Shown: positions 9,301 through 17,052 of the stretch, one piece after another | Layout: the number at the start of each line of letters is the position of its first letter | How positions within the stretch are numbered: position 1 is the stretch's first letter | Source: CAVWDU01 sp963753815 | GTDB taxonomy: Bacteria; Pseudomonadota; Gammaproteobacteria; Pseudomonadales; Halieaceae | Assembly (NCBI GenBank): GCA_963753815.1 | Contig: CAVWDU010000007.1 | Coordinates: 248,001-312,000, forward strand | DNA: 64,000 nt | Direction: 5' to 3' | Notes under the pieces: model-generated | Databases searched by the model: none | Told to the model about the DNA's origin: nothing | What the model saw: the letters and a program-made list of their open reading frames with translations, nothing else | Position numbers and translations under genes: made by a program

Positions 9301-9652
9301 GCTCCAGGCGCTAAATCGGCGTTTGCTGGGTGACGCAACCGTGCTGGCACGCAATGAGTCTTCCCCGATGTCGATCGCCTCGCGAGCCTGGGCAATCTAC
9401 ACGCCTTCCGTGTTCAGCCAGGCCCCCATCGGTGGCATGCTGGCCGACTCTTACCGCGTCGCCGCCGACGAATTCGGCACCGCGCTTGCCGACCTGCGTG
9501 ACATCGCACAACGCCTGCAGGCGCTGGAGCAGGAACTGGGCACCCTCGGCGCGCCGTGGACGCCGGGGCGCATCCCGCAGTGGCGCGACGATGCTGCGGG
9601 TGACCCCAAAACCCCTAACCAGCCGGAGGCGACAGACAGTGCTCAACGATAA
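6332..9652 (+). CDS. exported Asp-box (BNR/sortilin-like) beta-propeller protein
   Basis: A large protein of 1106 residues. An apparent signal peptide (about residues 1-24, ending GIAGA) sends it to the periplasm or outside. About ten Asp-box motifs (S/T-x-D-x-G-x-x-W/F) mark the blades of a two-propeller sortilin/VPS10-like fold, for example SIDGGATW (~129), TRDGGQSW (~237), SWDRGATW (~373), SDDRGDSW (~514), STDRGHSW (~640) and TRDGGTRW (~684). A beta-rich segment follows (~780-930), then a helical, Arg/Gln-rich C-terminus. Homologues are often labelled glycosyl hydrolase, but I see no catalytic signature and would not assign an enzyme activity. The 3' end overlaps the lipocalin gene by 14 bp, so the two are probably coupled. 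Confidence 0.85.
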   Translation: MLQRLTFPGLIAVLALFAPGGIAGAGDNDSHPLGSLPLRNIGPAITSGRIADFAFHPQQRQIFFAAVASGHLWKTENNAITWQPLFEDQASYAIGVVELAPSDPKIVWVGTGENNAQRSVAYGDGVYRSIDGGATWENMGLRESGHISQIWIDPQDADHVLVAAQGPLWSDGGDRGLYRTRDGGGSWQPVLQIDEHTGVNEFVVDPRDPDTILASTYQRRRHVWTLINGGPGSGIHLTRDGGQSWTRISNGLPGADMGRIGLAGAPSAPDTVYAIIEGSDDEQGVYRSTDFGHNWEKRSSHMTTSPQYYNELVVDPLDDQRLYALDTFTQVSEDGGTTFKPLGNRWRHVDDHALWIDPDNTRHLYIGGDGGIYESWDRGATWRHVRNLPITQFYRIQPDNAQPFYNVCGGTQDNNSLCAPSRTSVVHGITNSDWTMVLGGDGYEPQFDPEDPNIIYTQYQYGNLFRYDRRTRERVTITPHPASGEPAYKWNWNTPILVSPHDPHRLYYASEYLFRSDDRGDSWRRLGGDLTRKLDRNQLKVMDRIWGVDAVAKNDSTSRYGSAIGLSESPLREGLIYIGSDDGVISITENGGEDWRREVSFPPVPDMSLVEDVLASSHDDDVVYAVFDNHKRGDYRPYVMKSTDRGHSWRSISGDLPVRGSAHTIAEDHVDPDLLFLGTEFGLFFTRDGGTRWHPLDNGLPTIAVRDLEIQARENDLVVGTFGRGIYILDDYSALRTPPDELADIHLFVPRDPWLYIEGDVWDLTEKGSQGASFYTAPNPPYGAVLTYHLEDGLQSRRQVRRQQEKVLEDRGADTPYPTWDDLRAEDDELTPALTLIIRDADGRVVRRLPAATTKGLHRIAWDLRLPPPDPVSLTPQERPSWERPPAGPLVLPGTYHARLATVRDGEMSEVGEVRSFTVKALANSPEITADRRTHQAYLIRAAELQRAVAGAVAASAEIDSRIQHLRPALIATNRAGEEQRTRLHTLSRELQALNRRLLGDATVLARNESSPMSIASRAWAIYTPSVFSQAPIGGMLADSYRVAADEFGTALADLRDIAQRLQALEQELGTLGAPWTPGRIPQWRDDAAGDPKTPNQPEATDSAQR

Positions 9653-10235
9653 TCTCACCGGCGCCGCTACCAGGGCAGCGTCGGGTGCCTCGCGGTCCTG
9701 CCGCCCGCTCTGGCGCGCACTGGCCTGCGTGGCATTGTCCGCCGTGCTCACCGCCTGCACCGGCGTGCCCGAAGGCATTACCCCGGTCAGCGGCTTCGAG
9801 CTGCAACGCTACCTGGGAACCTGGTATGAGATTGCCCGCCTCGATCACAGCTTCGAGCGCGGCCTCACCGAGGTCACGGCCCAGTACAAGCTCCGCGACG
9901 ACGGCACGGTAGCGGTGATCAACGGCGGGCGCGGCGACGACGGGGAGTGGCAGGACATACAGGGCAAGGCCCGCTTTGTCGACCAGCCCACTATCGGTCA
10001 CCTGAAGGTGTCATTTTTCGGACCCTTCTACGGCTCTTATGTCATCTTCGAGCTGGACGAGACTGACTACAAATACGCTTTTGTCAGCGGCCCGAACCGG
10101 GATTACCTGTGGCTACTGTCGCGTTCGCCGCAGGTGAGCGACGAGTTGCGGCAACGGTTCGTGCAGAGGGCCAACGAACTCGGCTTCGACACCGGTGAAC
10201 TGATTTTCGTCGACCAGACGGCACCCGGTCGCTAG
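9639..10235 (+). CDS. blc: outer-membrane lipocalin (Blc family)
   Basis: A 198-residue lipoprotein. A hydrophobic leader ends in the lipobox LTAC (Cys around residue 35). The lipocalin signature YLGTWYEIARLDHSFERGLTEV follows, then KVSFFGPFYGSYVI, YAFVSGPNRDYLWLLSR and the C-terminal helix segment. Blc-type lipocalins bind lysophospholipids and fatty acids at the outer membrane. The GTG at 9639 is chosen because GGAGG sits at 9625-9629, nine bases upstream. It overlaps the 3' end of the propeller gene in another frame, suggesting translational coupling. The N-terminal region before the leader is unusually long and Arg/Ala-rich. Confidence 0.92.
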   Translation: MLNDNLTGAATRAASGASRSCRPLWRALACVALSAVLTACTGVPEGITPVSGFELQRYLGTWYEIARLDHSFERGLTEVTAQYKLRDDGTVAVINGGRGDDGEWQDIQGKARFVDQPTIGHLKVSFFGPFYGSYVIFELDETDYKYAFVSGPNRDYLWLLSRSPQVSDELRQRFVQRANELGFDTGELIFVDQTAPGR

Positions 10236-10268
10236 CTCGCTGCAGAAAAGCACCGGCCCTGAAACCAA

Positions 10269-10301
10269 CTCGGGGTGCTCCGATATCCGGAGCACCCCGA
10301 G
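10269..10301. terminator. bidirectional hairpin between convergent blc and pnp
   Basis: Perfect 14-bp stem (10269-10282 with 10288-10301) and 5-nt loop ATATC in the 130-bp gap between two converging genes. There is no T-run on either side, so efficiency is uncertain; the position strongly suggests termination for both genes. Confidence 0.65.
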
Positions 10302-10365
10302 CAGGTAGCCTGAAAGGCCCTTTACGGGCCGGGAAGGCGAGAGGTAAACGCCGCGACCGAGTCGG

Positions 10366-12459
10366 TCAGCCGGCTTCGTCTTCCAGCAACTCCTTGATGG
10401 AGAGCTTGATACGCCCGCGCTGGTCGACATCCAGTACCTTCACCCGCACGGTCTCACCCTCGGACAGGTGGTCGGATACGCTCTCCACCCGCTCGTTGGC
10501 AATCTGGGAGATGTGCACCAGTCCGTCCTTGCCGGGAAGGATGTTGACGAAGGCGCCGAAATCGACGATCCGCGCCACCGTGCCCTCGTAGACCGCACCG
10601 ACCTCTGCCTCTGCAGTGATCTCCTCGATCATGGCGACGGCGGCATCACGTGCCGCCATGTCCTGGCCAAACACGCGCACGGTCCCGTCGTCATCGATAT
10701 CGACGGTGGCACCGGACTCCTCGGTGATGGACCGGATCGTTGCGCCACCCTTGCCGATGATGTCGCGGATCTTGTCTGAATCGACCTTCAAAGTCACCAT
10801 GCTGGGCGCGTTCTCCGAGGTGACCTCGCGAGCCGCGGGGAGTACCGCGTTCATCTGGCCCAGAATGTGCAGACGCGCCTGCTTGGCCTGCTCGAGGGCG
10901 ATTTCCATGATCTGCTCATTGATACCCTCGATCTTGATGTCCATCTGCAGGGCAGTGACACCGTCGGCGGTACCCGCCACCTTGAAATCCATGTCGCCGA
11001 GGTGGTCCTCGTCGCCGAGAATATCGGTGAGTACCGCGAACTGGTTGCCATCTTTCACCAGGCCCATGGCGATTCCCGCCACCGGCGATTTCAACGGCAC
11101 GCCGGCCGCCATCATGGCCAGCGAACCCACACACACCGAGGCCATCGAACTCGAGCCGTTGGACTCGGTGATCTCCGAAACCACGCGCACGGTGTAAGGG
11201 AAATCGTCCGGTCCGGGCAGCACCGCGGACAGGCCGCGTCGCGCGAGGCGGCCGTGACCGATCTCGCGGCGGCTGGTAAAGCCGACCCGACCCGCCTCAC
11301 CCACCGAGTAGGGCGGGAAGTTGTAATGCAGCATGAACGGGTCGCGGCGCTCACCTGCCAGCGCGTCGATGATCTGCGCGTCCCGGGTGGAACCCAGGGT
11401 GACGGCACCGATTGCCTGTGTCTCGCCGCGGGTGAACAGAGCGGATCCATGCACCTTGGGCAGCAGGTCCACCTCGCAGGCGATTGGACGCACGGTGCGC
11501 GTATCACGACCGTCGATGCGGGGTTCCCCGGCGAGAATACGCTTTCGCACCAGGTTCTTTTCCACCGACTTGAACAGGTCCTTGACCTCGTCACTGGACG
11601 GACCACCCTCGACCGCGAGCGCCTCGACACAGGCCGCCTTGATCTCGCCCACGCGCTCGTAGCGTGCCGCCTTCTCGGTGATGCGATAGGCCTCACCGAG
11701 GTCAGCCTTGACCCGCGACTCGATAGACTCGAGCAATTCGCCGTTCACCGCCGGCGCTTCCCAGCCCCAGGACGGTTTGCCGGCCTCTTCCACAAGTTCG
11801 TTGATCGCCTTGATCGCGGCCTGCATCTCCTGGTGAGCAAACAGGACAGCGCCCAGCATCTGGTCTTCGGTCAGTTCTTTGGCCTCCGACTCCACCATCA
11901 ACACTGCTTCCTCAGTGCCCGCGACGACCATGTCCAGCTTGCTGTCAGCCAGTTTTTCGTAAGTCGGGTTGAGCAGGTAACCCTGCTGCTCATTGAACCC
12001 CACGCGCGCGGCACCAATCGGACCATTGAAAGGACAGCCGCTGATCGCGAGCGCCGCCGAGGTTCCGATCAACGCCGGGATGTCGGGGTCAATGGACTTG
12101 TCCGCCGACATCACCGTGCACACCACCTGCACTTCGTTCATGAAACCATCCGGGAACAAGGGCCGGATCGGCCGGTCGATCAACCGGGAAGTCAGCGTCT
12201 CCTTTTCACTGGGACGCGCCTCACGCTTGAAAAAACCGCCGGGGATTCGCCCTACCGAGTAGGTCTTTTCAACGTAGTGCACGGCGAGTGGGAAAAAGTC
12301 GCGGCCTTCACGGGCAGCGCGTTCTGCAACAACCGTACACAGCACGGAGGTGTTCTCGACGGTAACCAGAACGGCTCCGGTCGCCTGCCTGGCAATACGG
12401 CCAGTTTCCAGGGTGACCGTCTGGTCACCGTACTGGAAGGTCTTAGTTACTGGATTCAC
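10366..12459 (-). CDS. pnp: polyribonucleotide nucleotidyltransferase (PNPase)
   Basis: Phosphorolytic 3'-5' exoribonuclease, trimeric in the cytosol, part of the RNA degradosome; with PcnB (at the window start) it drives tail-assisted decay. The 697 residues contain two RNase PH domains (DFFPLAVHYVEKTYSVGRIPGG; FTRGETQAIGAVTLG), the NGSSSMASVCVGSLA active-site region, a KH domain (IIGKGGATIRSI) and a C-terminal S1 domain (GTVARIVDFGAFVNILPGKDGLV... HISQIA). The GTG at 12459 (VNPVTKTFQYG) is the likely start: GGAG lies about 7 bases upstream, and upstream extension lacks homology. It follows rpsO, as in E. coli and Pseudomonas. Confidence 0.96.
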   Translation of the reverse strand: MNPVTKTFQYGDQTVTLETGRIARQATGAVLVTVENTSVLCTVVAERAAREGRDFFPLAVHYVEKTYSVGRIPGGFFKREARPSEKETLTSRLIDRPIRPLFPDGFMNEVQVVCTVMSADKSIDPDIPALIGTSAALAISGCPFNGPIGAARVGFNEQQGYLLNPTYEKLADSKLDMVVAGTEEAVLMVESEAKELTEDQMLGAVLFAHQEMQAAIKAINELVEEAGKPSWGWEAPAVNGELLESIESRVKADLGEAYRITEKAARYERVGEIKAACVEALAVEGGPSSDEVKDLFKSVEKNLVRKRILAGEPRIDGRDTRTVRPIACEVDLLPKVHGSALFTRGETQAIGAVTLGSTRDAQIIDALAGERRDPFMLHYNFPPYSVGEAGRVGFTSRREIGHGRLARRGLSAVLPGPDDFPYTVRVVSEITESNGSSSMASVCVGSLAMMAAGVPLKSPVAGIAMGLVKDGNQFAVLTDILGDEDHLGDMDFKVAGTADGVTALQMDIKIEGINEQIMEIALEQAKQARLHILGQMNAVLPAAREVTSENAPSMVTLKVDSDKIRDIIGKGGATIRSITEESGATVDIDDDGTVRVFGQDMAARDAAVAMIEEITAEAEVGAVYEGTVARIVDFGAFVNILPGKDGLVHISQIANERVESVSDHLSEGETVRVKVLDVDQRGRIKLSIKELLEDEAG

Positions 12460-12483
12460 GTTTATTCTCCAATTCTTCAACGA

Positions 12484-12527
12484 GTTGGCGCGCCAACACC
12501 CGACAGCGCGACCTGTAACAACAGGTC
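12484..12527 (-). other. paired hairpins in the rpsO-pnp spacer
   Basis: Two inverted repeats: GTTGGCGCGCCAAC (12484-12497, fully palindromic) and GACCTGT-AACA-ACAGGTC (12510-12527). In E. coli the rpsO-pnp spacer carries the rpsO terminator and the RNase III site through which PNPase autoregulates. These hairpins sit at the equivalent place and may do the same; that function is inferred from position. Confidence 0.5.
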
Positions 12528-12558
12528 ACGGCAGGGGCGACCCGCCCCGCGATTACAC

Positions 12559-12828
12559 TTATCGACGCAGACCCAATCGCTTGATCAGATCGGTATAGCG
12601 CGCCACATCTTTGCGCTTGAGATAGTCGAGCAGTTTCCGCCGCTGGTTGACCATGCGAATCAGGCCGCGACGGGAATGGTGGTCATGCCTGTGTGATTGG
12701 AAATGCCCCTGGAGTTGCTCGATATTGGCGGTGAGCAGGGCTACCTGTACCTCCGGTGAGCCGGTGTCGCCTTCACCCACCTGGTATGCCTTGACGATTT
12801 CTGCCTTTTTCTCAGCGTTTAAAGCCAT
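12559..12828 (-). CDS. rpsO: 30S ribosomal protein S15
   Basis: A primary 16S rRNA-binding protein of 89 residues, exactly the usual length. It starts MALNAEKKAEIVKAYQVGEGDTG and has the conserved GSPEVQVALLT, HRHDHHSRRGL (rRNA contact) and RRKLLDYLKRKD segments, ending LGLRR. A Shine-Dalgarno GAGG lies nine bases before the ATG at 12828. It sits between truB and pnp; a hairpin at 12898-12923 in the upstream spacer is a candidate leader structure. Confidence 0.98.
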   Translation of the reverse strand: MALNAEKKAEIVKAYQVGEGDTGSPEVQVALLTANIEQLQGHFQSHRHDHHSRRGLIRMVNQRRKLLDYLKRKDVARYTDLIKRLGLRR

Positions 12829-12897
12829 CTTGATATCCTCTGGTTCAATCTGCAGGGGGTGCCGGCTCTCGCCTCTCACCCCGCCTTGTCAATGAAG

Positions 12898-12923
12898 CCT
12901 GTCCGTGCAGATTTACAGACAGG
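12898..12923 (-). promoter_or_regulatory. hairpin in the truB-rpsO spacer
   Basis: CCTGTCCGT / ACAGACAGG (12898-12906 with 12915-12923, one G-T pair), 8-nt loop. There is no T-run after it on the - strand, so it is more likely a processing or S15-autoregulation structure than a terminator. Function unproven. Confidence 0.35.
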
Positions 12924-12929
12924 TTCCTG

Positions 12930-13859
12930 TCACCGTCCGGTGACTACCAGTCGACGCGGCGCCACTCGCCCGTCGTCCAATATTTCTCCGACGCCCAGAA
13001 ACTCACCGGTCTCCAGAGCGACGCGCACCATACCATTACTGGGTGCATTTGGCACCTGCACGGGCTGTCCCCGGCGCAGGTAAAAACCTCCGGACTCGCT
13101 GAGCTGGAGCAGCGGCAGGCCACGAAGGGCCGCGTCCGCGGGCTGCAACAGGGCGTCCATTTCCACCGTCCTGCCGTCCGCCTTCAGGGCCTCGAGCACC
13201 GACAGAGTCACGGCGTCATCGATACGGAAAGGGCCCGCCGCGGTGCGCCGCAACGCACTGACGTGGGCACCGCAACCCAGCGCCCGGCCCAGGTCCTCGG
13301 CGATCGAGCGTATGTATGTGCCCTTGCTGCACTCGACGGCGACATCTATCTCAGCCTGCGAGCCGGGCCGGAAGTCATGCAGTAGCAGGCTGTGCACCAC
13401 CACTGAACGGGGCTTGCGCTCCACGTCCTGCCCTGCTCGCGCCAGTTTGTACAGAGGCTGGCCCTGATGCTTGATCGCGGAGTACATCGAGGGAACCTGC
13501 TCGATAGCGCCGCGGAATCTGTCCAGTGCGGCAGCGACAGCCTCGCGGGTCAATTCGATCGCGCTGCACTGCGAAAGCACCTCTCCGTCAGCGTCGCCGG
13601 TAGCCGTGGTGACACCCAGCACGAAGGTCGCTACATAGGCCTTGTCGGCGTCGAGGAGATATTGCGAAAATTTCGTCGCCTCGCCAAAGCACAGAGGCAG
13701 GACACCGGTTGCAAGTGGGTCAAGGCTGCCGGTGTGACCCGCCTTGGCTGCAGAATACAATCGCTTTGCCTGCTGCAGAGCCCGGTTCGAGCTTATCCCG
13801 GCGGGTTTGTCCAGTACCAGGATACCGTTCACCGCACGGCCCTGTCGGCGCCTGCCCAA
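12930..13859 (-). CDS. truB: tRNA pseudouridine-55 synthase
   Basis: Isomerises U55 in the T-loop of tRNAs. The 309 residues include the N-terminal block GILVLDKPAGISSN and the catalytic motif GHTGSLDPLATGVLPLCFGEATK (nucleophilic Asp in SLDP). They also include SMYSAIKHQGQPLYKLAR and CSKGTYIRSIAEDLG, and a C-terminal PUA-like part. rbfA ends three bases upstream of the start, so the two are cotranscribed. Context is the standard nusA-infB-rbfA-truB-rpsO order. Confidence 0.97.
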   Translation of the reverse strand: MGRRRQGRAVNGILVLDKPAGISSNRALQQAKRLYSAAKAGHTGSLDPLATGVLPLCFGEATKFSQYLLDADKAYVATFVLGVTTATGDADGEVLSQCSAIELTREAVAAALDRFRGAIEQVPSMYSAIKHQGQPLYKLARAGQDVERKPRSVVVHSLLLHDFRPGSQAEIDVAVECSKGTYIRSIAEDLGRALGCGAHVSALRRTAAGPFRIDDAVTLSVLEALKADGRTVEMDALLQPADAALRGLPLLQLSESGGFYLRRGQPVQVPNAPSNGMVRVALETGEFLGVGEILDDGRVAPRRLVVTGR

Positions 13860-13862
13860 GCC

Positions 13863-14264
13863 CTAGACCTCCTCTCCGGACTCGTCATCGCGCAAACCCA
13901 AGGCCCGGTCTGCGTCGGCCGCCTTGCGGATCAAAGCGTCGAGATCGCGGCCGCGGCCCACACTGGTATCGAAGTAGAACCGGAGCTGGGGTACGCTGCG
14001 CAGGCTGCTGTCCCGCGAAACCTGGCTACGCAAGAAACCCGCGGCCTTGTTCAGCGCGGCCACGGACTCCTCCGCGTCCTCGCTGGAGTTCTTGCCCAGT
14101 ACGGTCACGTAAACCCGCGCGTGCCCCAGGTCCCGGCTGACATCGACGCCGGTGATACTGACCATCCCCACGCGCGGGTCGCGGATCTCCCGCTGAATCA
14201 GCGAAGCCAGTTCCCGCTGCAGGTAATCCCCAACCCGCTGGGTGCGACTGTAGTCCTTTGCCAT
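13863..14264 (-). CDS. rbfA: 30S ribosome-binding factor A
   Basis: A 133-residue assembly factor that binds the 30S subunit near helix 1 of 16S rRNA and is needed for late 16S maturation. The KH-like fold is visible: RTQRVGDYLQRELASLIQREI, DPRVGMVSITGVDVSRDLGHARVYV and RFYFDTSVGRGRDLDALIRKA. The C-terminal tail is acidic (DDESGEEV). It sits 25 bp downstream of infB and three bases before truB on the same strand. Confidence 0.96.
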   Translation of the reverse strand: MAKDYSRTQRVGDYLQRELASLIQREIRDPRVGMVSITGVDVSRDLGHARVYVTVLGKNSSEDAEESVAALNKAAGFLRSQVSRDSSLRSVPQLRFYFDTSVGRGRDLDALIRKAADADRALGLRDDESGEEV

Positions 14265-14289
14265 CCTTCGCGCTGCCGCCTCGACGCCT

Positions 14290-17001
14290 CTACAGCGAGC
14301 GGGCGACTTCCCTCACTTCGTAGACTTCGATCAGGTCGCCTTCCTTGACGTCGGTATAGTTCTTCACGCCGATGCCGCACTCGGTACCGCTGCGCACCTC
14401 GTTGACGTCATCTTTGTGGCGACGCAGGGATTCCAGTTCACCCTCGTAGATCACCACGTTGTCGCGCAGGACCCGGATGGGCTTGGAGCGATAAACCGTG
14501 CCCTCGGTCACCATACAGCCGGCAATGAGACCGAACTTCGGCGAGCGGAAAACATCGCGCACTTCCGCGATGCCGACGATATCCTCGCGCAGTTCAGGTG
14601 CCAGCATACCGGTCAGGGCCTGCTTGACGTCGTCGATGAGGTCGTAGATCACATTGTAGTAGCGCAGGTCGACACCCTCGGCTTCGATCAGCTTGCGGGC
14701 GCCACCATCGGCCCGGACGTTGAACCCGAAGATAACCGCGTTCGTCGTTACCGCCAGCGTGACATCGGTCTCGGTGATTCCACCGACACCGCCGGACACG
14801 ATATTGACCTGCACCTCCTCGTTGCCGAGATCGACCAATGCCGTCTGGATCGCCTCCAGCGACCCGCGCACGTCGGCCTTGACGACGACGTTGAGCGTCT
14901 GTTTTTCCCCGGCGGTCATGTGCTCGAACATCGAGTCCAGGCGAGCCGCCTGCTGTCGCTCCAGCTTGTTGGTGCGGCTCTTCTCCTGGCGGAAATCGGC
15001 CATCTCGCGTGCCTGCTTTTCACTCTCCAGTGCAGCGAACAGGTCACCTGCGTCGGGTGTGCCATCGAGCCCCAGTATCTCCACCGGGATGCTGGGTCCG
15101 GCCTCTTCGATAGGCTCCCCGTTCTCGTCAAGCATCGCCCGGACACGGCCGGTTTGCAGCCCCGCCAGCACGATGTCGCCCTGGCGAAGGGTCCCGCTCT
15201 GCACCAGCAAGGACGCCACCGGCCCGCGCCCCTTGTCCAGGCGCGATTCGATCACGATGCCCTGTGCGGGCACATCGCGGGGAGACGTGAGCTCGAGCAG
15301 CTCAGCCTGGAGCAGGACGGCATCCAGCAGGGCATCGATGCCCTCACCGGTCAGCGCGGAGACATTGACGAACTGGGTGTCACCACCCCAGCTCTCCGGT
15401 ATGACATCCTTGGCGGAGAGCTCGTTCATGACCCGATCGGGGTCGGCACCCTCCTTGTCGATCTTGTTGACCGCGACGATCAGCGGCACCTCCGCGGCGC
15501 GGGCGTGCTGCACGGCCTCCTCAGTCTGCGGCATCACGCCGTCGTCTGCTGCCACGACCAGGATCACGATATCGGTGCTCTTCGCGCCCCGTGCCCTCAT
15601 CGCCGTGAATGCCGCGTGCCCGGGCGTATCGAGGAACGAAATCATCCCGTGATCGGTGTCGACGTGGTAAGCGCCGATATGCTGGGTAATGCCCCCCGCT
15701 TCACCCGACGCCACGCGACTGTTGCGAATGTAATCGAGCAGAGAGGTCTTGCCGTGATCGACGTGCCCCATCACCGTCACTACCGGGGCCCGAGGTTCGT
15801 CGGTACCCTCATGCTGTTTCAGCTTCTGTTCCAGCTGGTCTTCCAACTGGTCGGCGCTGATCAGCTTGACGGTATGACCGAGTTCTTCGACGATCAGCGT
15901 CGCGGTCTCCTGGTCGATCATCTGGTTGATCGTGGCCATGACGCCGAGCTTCATCAGCTCCTTGATCACGACTCCGGCCTTGACCGACATCTGTTGAGCC
16001 AAACCGGCCACAGAAATACTGTCGGCCAGTTCCACCTCATGCACTTTACGCTCTGTCGGCATTTCGAATCCATGCTTCCCGTGTTCGGCGTGGTTCGCCT
16101 TCATCTTCTTGCGGCCACCGCGGCGACGGCCGAGACCTTCGGCCGCCTCCAGTTCTGAGTAGGACAGGTTGTGTCCACGCTGCTTGCCCCGTCCCAGAGG
16201 CTGATTGCGGCCCAGGCGTCCACGCTGCTTGCGACGCGGTTCGTCCTTAGACGGGCCCGCGGGGGGCGGCGCGTCGTGCAGCCGACGCGGCTTCTTGACC
16301 GTATTTTCCTTTTCGCGTGCGACCCGGGCGCGCTCCTGGGTCTCGGCCTGCTGCCGTTCTTCCTCGGCCTTGCGGGCTTCGAGCGCGAGTTTGCGGGCGG
16401 CGGCCTCCTCGGCTTCCCGCGCCTTCCGGCGCGCGGTCGCGCGCTGGCGCAGCACCTCGGGATCGATGTTGGCCGGGTCCTCGTCCTCGACTTCTTCCTC
16501 AGCCGCGGGGCTACTCACCTGTTCCACTGCGGCTTCAGCCGGTTCCGCGGTGGCTTGGGCTGCTTCGCGGGCCGCCTCTACGGCTGCTTCCGCTTCCGCC
16601 TCTGCGCGACGCGCCTCTTCCACCGCAGCGGTCGCCGCCTCAGCCTCGGCCTCGGCGCGCTCGGCGGCACCAACATCTTCCGCTTCGACAACGGCTTCCT
16701 CGGCATCCCGCTTGACGTAGGTACGTTTTTTGCGCACCTCGACCGGCACCATACGCTTGCCCTGGGAACTCGGGGTACGCACTGCACCGAGGGTCTTGCG
16801 CTTCAGCGTTATGCGCTTGGGTGCGGCAGTGGGCTCGCCGTGGCTGCGTTTGAGGTAGGTCAGCAGCGTCTGCTTATCCTCATCGGACACAGCCTCGGTG
16901 GCTTCCGCGTGAGGCAGACCCGCGTCCTTCATCTGCATCAGCAAACGATCAACCGAAGCCCCGACCACCTCTGCAAGTTGCTGTACTGTCACCTGCGCCA
17001 T
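14290..17001 (-). CDS. infB: translation initiation factor IF-2
   Basis: GTPase that brings fMet-tRNA to the 30S subunit and promotes subunit joining. The 903 residues start with the IF2-N module (VTVQQLAEVVGASVDRLL). A long Ala/Glu/Arg-rich charged linker follows (about 115-290), then a second IF2-N-like stretch (SISVAGLAQQMSVKAGVV). Next is the G domain with G1 GHVDHGKT (~409), DTPGHAAF, NKID and SAL, and then domains II-IV. Length is close to E. coli IF2-alpha (890). The initiator tRNA gene lies upstream in the same block, so the factor and its ligand are encoded together, as in E. coli (metY-rimP-nusA-infB). Confidence 0.97.
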   Translation of the reverse strand: MAQVTVQQLAEVVGASVDRLLMQMKDAGLPHAEATEAVSDEDKQTLLTYLKRSHGEPTAAPKRITLKRKTLGAVRTPSSQGKRMVPVEVRKKRTYVKRDAEEAVVEAEDVGAAERAEAEAEAATAAVEEARRAEAEAEAAVEAAREAAQATAEPAEAAVEQVSSPAAEEEVEDEDPANIDPEVLRQRATARRKAREAEEAAARKLALEARKAEEERQQAETQERARVAREKENTVKKPRRLHDAPPPAGPSKDEPRRKQRGRLGRNQPLGRGKQRGHNLSYSELEAAEGLGRRRGGRKKMKANHAEHGKHGFEMPTERKVHEVELADSISVAGLAQQMSVKAGVVIKELMKLGVMATINQMIDQETATLIVEELGHTVKLISADQLEDQLEQKLKQHEGTDEPRAPVVTVMGHVDHGKTSLLDYIRNSRVASGEAGGITQHIGAYHVDTDHGMISFLDTPGHAAFTAMRARGAKSTDIVILVVAADDGVMPQTEEAVQHARAAEVPLIVAVNKIDKEGADPDRVMNELSAKDVIPESWGGDTQFVNVSALTGEGIDALLDAVLLQAELLELTSPRDVPAQGIVIESRLDKGRGPVASLLVQSGTLRQGDIVLAGLQTGRVRAMLDENGEPIEEAGPSIPVEILGLDGTPDAGDLFAALESEKQAREMADFRQEKSRTNKLERQQAARLDSMFEHMTAGEKQTLNVVVKADVRGSLEAIQTALVDLGNEEVQVNIVSGGVGGITETDVTLAVTTNAVIFGFNVRADGGARKLIEAEGVDLRYYNVIYDLIDDVKQALTGMLAPELREDIVGIAEVRDVFRSPKFGLIAGCMVTEGTVYRSKPIRVLRDNVVIYEGELESLRRHKDDVNEVRSGTECGIGVKNYTDVKEGDLIEVYEVREVARSL

Positions 17002-17052
17002 TCAATACTCTCCTATTTCGCCCTTTGTTGCCCGACTGCCGTGCCTGCCGCG

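Noticed and set aside
14416..16158. 580-codon frame antisense to infB
   Set aside because: Mirror of the biased GC3 of infB; infB itself carries every IF-2 motif.
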